Shown here piece after piece: positions 6,723-9,717 of a stretch of 9,717 nt of DNA (positions within the stretch are counted from its first letter, which is position 1; every line of letters starts with the position of its first letter). This stretch comes from an uncultured Ruminococcus sp. (GTDB lineage Bacteria > Bacillota > Clostridia > Oscillospirales > Ruminococcaceae): contig CAMCMW010000036.1 of the NCBI GenBank assembly GCA_945876155.1, forward strand, positions 1-9,717, written 5' to 3'. The notes under the pieces were generated by a model. The model was not told the origin of the DNA. It saw only the letters and a program-made list of their open reading frames with translations, and searched no databases. Position numbers and translations under genes: made by a program.

Positions 6723-7100
6723 CTATTGTTTATTATTCAGAACACTTTGTATTTGTTCCTCAGACATTCCAATTTTTCTTAAATTTTCAACTATTTCTGC
6801 TTCTCTTACAGCTTTTCCTTCGGATATCCCCTCAGCTTTTCCTTCTTTTCTTCCTTCTTCTATTCCTTCTCTTCTTCCTTCAATTCTTCCTTCTCTTCTT
6901 CCTTCAATTCTTCCTTCTTCTATTCCTTCAATTCTTCCTTCAATTCTTCCACTTTTTTTCGCAGAGTTAATCGCATTAGCCTCATCATGGAGAGCCTTTT
7001 CACGCATCTCTGAAAGATATCTCATTTTTTCATCAGCATTCAGTTCTCTCAGAACGAGAATTGCCTTGTTGATTTCCTGTACATTTGTATTTTCAAGCAT
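6723..7100 (-). CDS. Candidate internal small protein (Rpn_S-like) encoded within the second Rpn gene
   Basis: An in-frame ATG at 7100 is preceded by GGAGGAGG (7109-7116) with 8 nt spacing, an ideal Shine-Dalgarno. The product would be 125 residues starting MLENTNVQEINKAILVLREL and would keep the helical C-terminal part and Glu-Gly tail without the D...ExQ nuclease core. The site is created by GAG GAG GAA codons for the conserved EEEL motif, so chance is possible; no good internal promoter was seen. Confidence 0.4.
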   Translation of the reverse strand: MLENTNVQEINKAILVLRELNADEKMRYLSEMREKALHDEANAINSAKKSGRIEGRIEGIEEGRIEGRREGRIEGRREGIEEGRKEGKAEGISEGKAVREAEIVENLRKIGMSEEQIQSVLNNKQ

Positions 7101-7664
7101 ATCCAGTTCCTCCTCCGTTTCAGCATTGATCAGCTGCAGCCACAGTTCCATCGGATTATCCTTATTCGGATGCTTTCCTATTTTCTTCAGTTCAAAGAAA
7201 TGTATTCCGAATTTATCAGACAGAACTTCATGACGGTTCTTTTCCATAATCTTAAAGTGTGAATGGAATTCATTACAGTCAAACAGATTAAAGTTTACAA
7301 TGTTTATACAAATTGTTTCTTTAAGCTCACTGTAGTCCTCACCGCTTTTCAGTTCACTTCCGTATATCCTTGACCAGTAATAAAGAGTTCTTTCTCTGAA
7401 ATGCTCCTCATTATTGATTTGCAGTTCAATATTTATAAGACGTTCATCAACCTGCATTTTCAGGTCTACACGACAGAACTTATCTGCATAATTATCCGGT
7501 ATCAGCTCAACATTATCCATTATTATACGCTGTATAGATTTTCTTGGAATTTCAAGTAATCTTGACAAAAAGTCAGCAAGTATGTCTTCACTCTCTTCTC
7601 TGCCAAACATCGCTTTGAAAATAACGTCAAGTTTAAGTTTGATTATACGGTTATCCTTTACCAT
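6723..7664 (-). CDS. Rpn-family PD-(D/E)XK nuclease (PDDEXK_2 type)
   Basis: This protein of 313 residues begins MVKDNRIIKLKLDVIFKAMFG, the usual opening of PDDEXK_2 / Rpn proteins. Numbered from ATG 7664, candidate catalytic residues are D67 (CRVDLKMQVD), E80 and Q82 (INIELQ), followed by RTLYYWSRIYGSELKSGEDY and the conserved ICINIVNFNLF segment. The middle has ETEEELDMLENTNV. A long Glu-Gly repeat tail (6816-6950) and a short amphipathic helix (MSEEQIQSVL) finish it. ATG 7664 is chosen over GTG 7673 because AAGGAG lies 10 nt before it but only about 1 nt before the GTG. Members in E. coli are DNA endonucleases tied to recombination and toxic anti-phage defence. It is transcribed divergently from the McrB-like gene. 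No terminator separates it from the next Rpn gene, so read-through is likely. Confidence 0.9.
   Translation of the reverse strand: MVKDNRIIKLKLDVIFKAMFGREESEDILADFLSRLLEIPRKSIQRIIMDNVELIPDNYADKFCRVDLKMQVDERLINIELQINNEEHFRERTLYYWSRIYGSELKSGEDYSELKETICINIVNFNLFDCNEFHSHFKIMEKNRHEVLSDKFGIHFFELKKIGKHPNKDNPMELWLQLINAETEEELDMLENTNVQEINKAILVLRELNADEKMRYLSEMREKALHDEANAINSAKKSGRIEGRIEGIEEGRIEGRREGRIEGRREGIEEGRKEGKAEGISEGKAVREAEIVENLRKIGMSEEQIQSVLNNKQ
6816..6950 (-). repeat. Glu-Gly repeat tract with higher-order duplication; polypurine strand
   Basis: About 45 residues alternate EG with R, I, K and E (for example GRIEGRREGRIEG). Twelve-bp units are themselves arranged in larger copies, such as EGRIEGRREG occurring twice. 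The plus strand is almost only pyrimidine, interrupted by isolated A or AA. Confidence 0.88.
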
Positions 7665-7674
7665 TTTACTCACA

Positions 7675-7680
7675 CTCCTT
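7675..7680 (-). promoter_or_regulatory. Ribosome binding site selecting ATG 7664
   Basis: AAGGAG is 10 nt before ATG 7664 and directly abuts GTG 7673, which argues against the GTG as start. Confidence 0.7.
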
Positions 7681-7699
7681 ACTCGCTTTCTTTGATTTT

Positions 7700-7728
7700 A
7701 TTATAGCACAGTACCTGAAAAAATGCAA
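7700..7728 (-). promoter_or_regulatory. Promoter of the second Rpn gene
   Basis: TATAAT (7700-7705) with upstream TG (TGcTATAAT) makes a full extended -10. TTGCAT (7723-7728) at 17 bp is a partial -35. The leader is about 30 nt. Confidence 0.75.
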
Positions 7729-7754
7729 CGTTATCCGGGATTTCGTTTGATATT

Positions 7755-7801
7755 TTGACAGAGTGATTATAATTGACTTTATTATCCTTTTATGGTACAA
7801 T
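7755..7801 (+). promoter_or_regulatory. Promoter(s) of the McrB-like gene
   Basis: The best match is TTGACT (7773-7778), a 17-bp spacer and TACAAT (7796-7801) preceded by TG (TGgTACAAT). A second, perfect TTGACA (7755-7760) has TTTATT at 17 bp or TATTAT at 19 bp and may form an overlapping weaker promoter. The leader would be about 60 nt and contains an ATCCGGAT palindrome (7831-7838). Confidence 0.65.
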
Positions 7802-7866
7802 TAATTTGATATTGTTAAATATGTAAGAATATCCGGATTATTTTATTTCGAAAGGAAATTCGTTTT

Positions 7867-9717
7867 ATGGCGAACAAATCACTCAAACCAATTAATGATA
7901 TTATTGAGGCAGCTTTTAAAGCCAATCAGACTGGTTCTGACTGGAAGTGTGTTTATGATGATTCTAACAACCTCATAACGCTCACAAACGAGGAAACTGA
8001 CGACGAAAGATTTATTTATTGTGCAACAATATCTAAGCATTCCGATACTTCTGCTTTGTACACTGTACTGCCAGTAAGAATCAAGAACGCAATAAAAGAT
8101 AACACTGCTGCTGGAAACAGAGTCTATTTATTAGCTATGACAACAGCTGGTAAAGATTACATTTTTTCGTATGAGTTTACAGAATTTGATTTATCAGTAA
8201 ACAGCAATGGCAATATACATTTAGACCTTGGCAAGCCATCATGGGGAAACAGCAAAATCAAGAGAATAAAACAGCCAACAAAAAAAGCTACCGACGGCGG
8301 ATACTTTATCGCTATCCGTCTGACCGACGATAACGGCAATAAAGATTACACTGCTCTTCTTGATTATATGGAATCGTCTGATAACCGTGTGTATAACAAA
8401 GTTGTCCGCAACATGATAGAGTATATCACTGTTGAGAAGAATTCTGACAGTAAGCCACAGGACGCAGGTATGCCTCACAATCTGCTTGTTTATGGTGCGC
8501 CGGGTACAGGAAAAAGCCATTTTCTTGATGAAAAATTAAAAGATGCTATTGCAAAAGACCATGCTGCAAGAATAACCAGTGCAGTAGCCGACGATAAATC
8601 GGGACATAATCCCGAGGTTCTAAAAAATACCGCTATAGCTGAGCTAACTAAGGACTACTCAAAAAGAGTTACATTTTACGAGGATTATACTTACGAAAAC
8701 TTTGTAGGCTGCTATAAGCCTGTGCCGAAAGAAGAAACTTCGACACTCAACTGGGACAGCAAGACCGGTTCTATAACTGAAATGCGTGTTTCCTATGAAT
8801 TTATCCCCGGACCGTTTACCGAAATTTACGTTAAAGCCTGCGATGACCCCGGCAGTAATTATTTCCTTATAATAGAGGAAATAAACCGTGCAAAAGCGGC
8901 AAGCGTTTTCGGCGATATTTTTCAGCTCATGGACAGAGACAAAAACGGAAAAAGTGATTACTTCATTACGCCGGACAAGGATCTTAACAATTATCTGAAG
9001 GCAGAACTCGGAAATAAATACAATGAAAAAATGCAGCTGCCCGTCAATTTGTATATATGGGCGACCATGAACAGCGCAGACCAGGGGGTTTTTCCGCTTG
9101 ATTCCGCATTCAAGAGAAGATGGTCTCAGCTTTATATGGATATCAACTCGCCAAGAGGTGATGCGACTATCAAAGTTATAGACAAAAACGGCAATAAATC
9201 GTCTGTTTTGTGGGACAATCTTCGCCACAAGATAAACAGAATGATACTTAAAGCCGGCTTTGACGAGGACAGGTGTCTTGGGGCATGGTATTTTAAAGAT
9301 GAAGAGATTGCCCAGATAAACGCCTATATGGACGCTGAGGAAAAAAACAGACCCAGCATACCAAATCCGTTTGTGGACAAGCTTATGTATTATCTCAGAC
9401 AGGATCTTTTCAGAATGAACCCGTCCTTTATGTTCCAAAAGGTAAAAGACAACGACGAAGAACGCAATATCACTATGTCGGATGTCCGCAGGAATGTAAT
9501 AAAAGATACACCTTTGTGTGAATGGCTCAAAATCGATGAGCTTGAACCCGCCACAGTAACTGCAAATAATGTTCAGACTGCGGCAAATGAAAACAGTACA
9601 AACGATACCCAGCCTCTGGAAAATGAAGATAACACCAATGATACCCCGACTACAGAAAACAAAGATATTGCAAATAACGTCTCTTCTGACAAAGAACAGC
9701 CTGCTGAAAATAATACC
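7867..9717 (+). CDS. McrB-like AAA+ NTPase of a Type IV (McrBC-like) restriction system (C-terminus outside window)
   Basis: The frame is open for 617 codons to the right edge. ATG 7867 has AAAGGA 10 nt upstream. Residues 1-200 are an unrecognised N-terminal domain, in the place where McrB proteins carry their DNA- or modified-base-reading module. The AAA+ core shows Walker A GAPGTGKS (210-217), the McrB-specific FYEDYTYENFVGCYKP (270-285), Walker B IIEEINRAKAASVFGDIFQLM with E337/E338, the sensor/signature ATMNSADQGVFPLD (399 onward, MNxxD at 401-405) and the arginine-finger KRRW (416-419). McrB proteins hydrolyse GTP and drive a McrC nuclease to cut modified phage DNA. From about residue 555 an Asn/Thr/Glu-rich low-complexity tail begins and continues out of the window. 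The McrC-like partner is expected downstream but is not visible. It is divergent from two Rpn nuclease genes. Confidence 0.88.
   Translation, partial: MANKSLKPINDIIEAAFKANQTGSDWKCVYDDSNNLITLTNEETDDERFIYCATISKHSDTSALYTVLPVRIKNAIKDNTAAGNRVYLLAMTTAGKDYIFSYEFTEFDLSVNSNGNIHLDLGKPSWGNSKIKRIKQPTKKATDGGYFIAIRLTDDNGNKDYTALLDYMESSDNRVYNKVVRNMIEYITVEKNSDSKPQDAGMPHNLLVYGAPGTGKSHFLDEKLKDAIAKDHAARITSAVADDKSGHNPEVLKNTAIAELTKDYSKRVTFYEDYTYENFVGCYKPVPKEETSTLNWDSKTGSITEMRVSYEFIPGPFTEIYVKACDDPGSNYFLIIEEINRAKAASVFGDIFQLMDRDKNGKSDYFITPDKDLNNYLKAELGNKYNEKMQLPVNLYIWATMNSADQGVFPLDSAFKRRWSQLYMDINSPRGDATIKVIDKNGNKSSVLWDNLRHKINRMILKAGFDEDRCLGAWYFKDEEIAQINAYMDAEEKNRPSIPNPFVDKLMYYLRQDLFRMNPSFMFQKVKDNDEERNITMSDVRRNVIKDTPLCEWLKIDELEPATVTANNVQTAANENSTNDTQPLENEDNTNDTPTTENKDIANNVSSDKEQPAENNT

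Noticed and set aside
5593..7664. Treating the two Rpn genes as an insertion sequence because the family is often labelled 'transposase'
   Set aside because: No terminal inverted repeats or target-site duplication were seen, each gene has its own promoter, and Rpn proteins are nucleases rather than IS transposases.
7831..7838. ATCCGGAT palindrome in the McrB-like gene leader
   Set aside because: An isolated 8-bp palindrome without repeats or symmetry extension is expected by chance at this scale.
8659..9438. Minus-strand 259-codon frame
   Set aside because: It lies fully antisense to the AAA+ core with Walker motifs on the plus strand; no domain is recognisable in it.

Overview
The window looks like an AT-rich chromosomal segment from a low-GC Firmicute, most likely a gut or rumen Clostridia of the Ruminococcaceae/Lachnospiraceae type. 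This is inferred from strong AGGAGG-type ribosome binding sites, a large Thr-rich surface protein with InlB-like repeats, a response regulator with a SARP-like C-terminal half, and two PD-(D/E)XK 'Rpn' proteins with Glu-Gly tail repeats. No rRNA, tRNA, CRISPR array or insertion sequence was found.

Layout. Positions 1-4357 (minus strand, running off the left edge) are one uninterrupted frame of at least 1452 codons for a secreted surface protein: unusual N-terminal extension, signal peptide, jelly-roll-like domain, seven tandem ~90-residue InlB-like repeats, then a Thr/Val stalk built of 66-bp repeats. Its promoter has a good extended -10 but no -35; in its place sits a perfect tandem 11-bp direct repeat, the geometry known for SARP-type activators. 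Immediately upstream (4540-5310, minus) is an orphan response regulator with a SARP-like DNA-binding domain, the obvious candidate to act there. It has its own promoter, a leader carrying a 29-codon ORF or gene remnant, and a strong terminator.

Positions 5593-7664 (minus) hold two Rpn-family nuclease genes, each with its own promoter; a terminator follows the downstream one. Both contain an in-frame internal ATG preceded at 8 nt by a near-perfect Shine-Dalgarno (GGGGAGG and GGAGGAGG), placed to yield only the C-terminal, nuclease-free part. This matches the gene-within-gene Rpn toxin/antitoxin arrangement described in E. coli.

Positions 7867-9717 (plus, divergent, running off the right edge) are an open frame of 617 codons for an McrB-like AAA+ NTPase, probably the motor of a Type IV (McrBC-like) restriction system whose nuclease partner would lie beyond the window. 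It has an unrecognised N-terminal domain and an Asn/Thr/Glu-rich tail. The right half therefore reads as a small anti-phage defence cluster, and the left half as a regulated cell-surface module.
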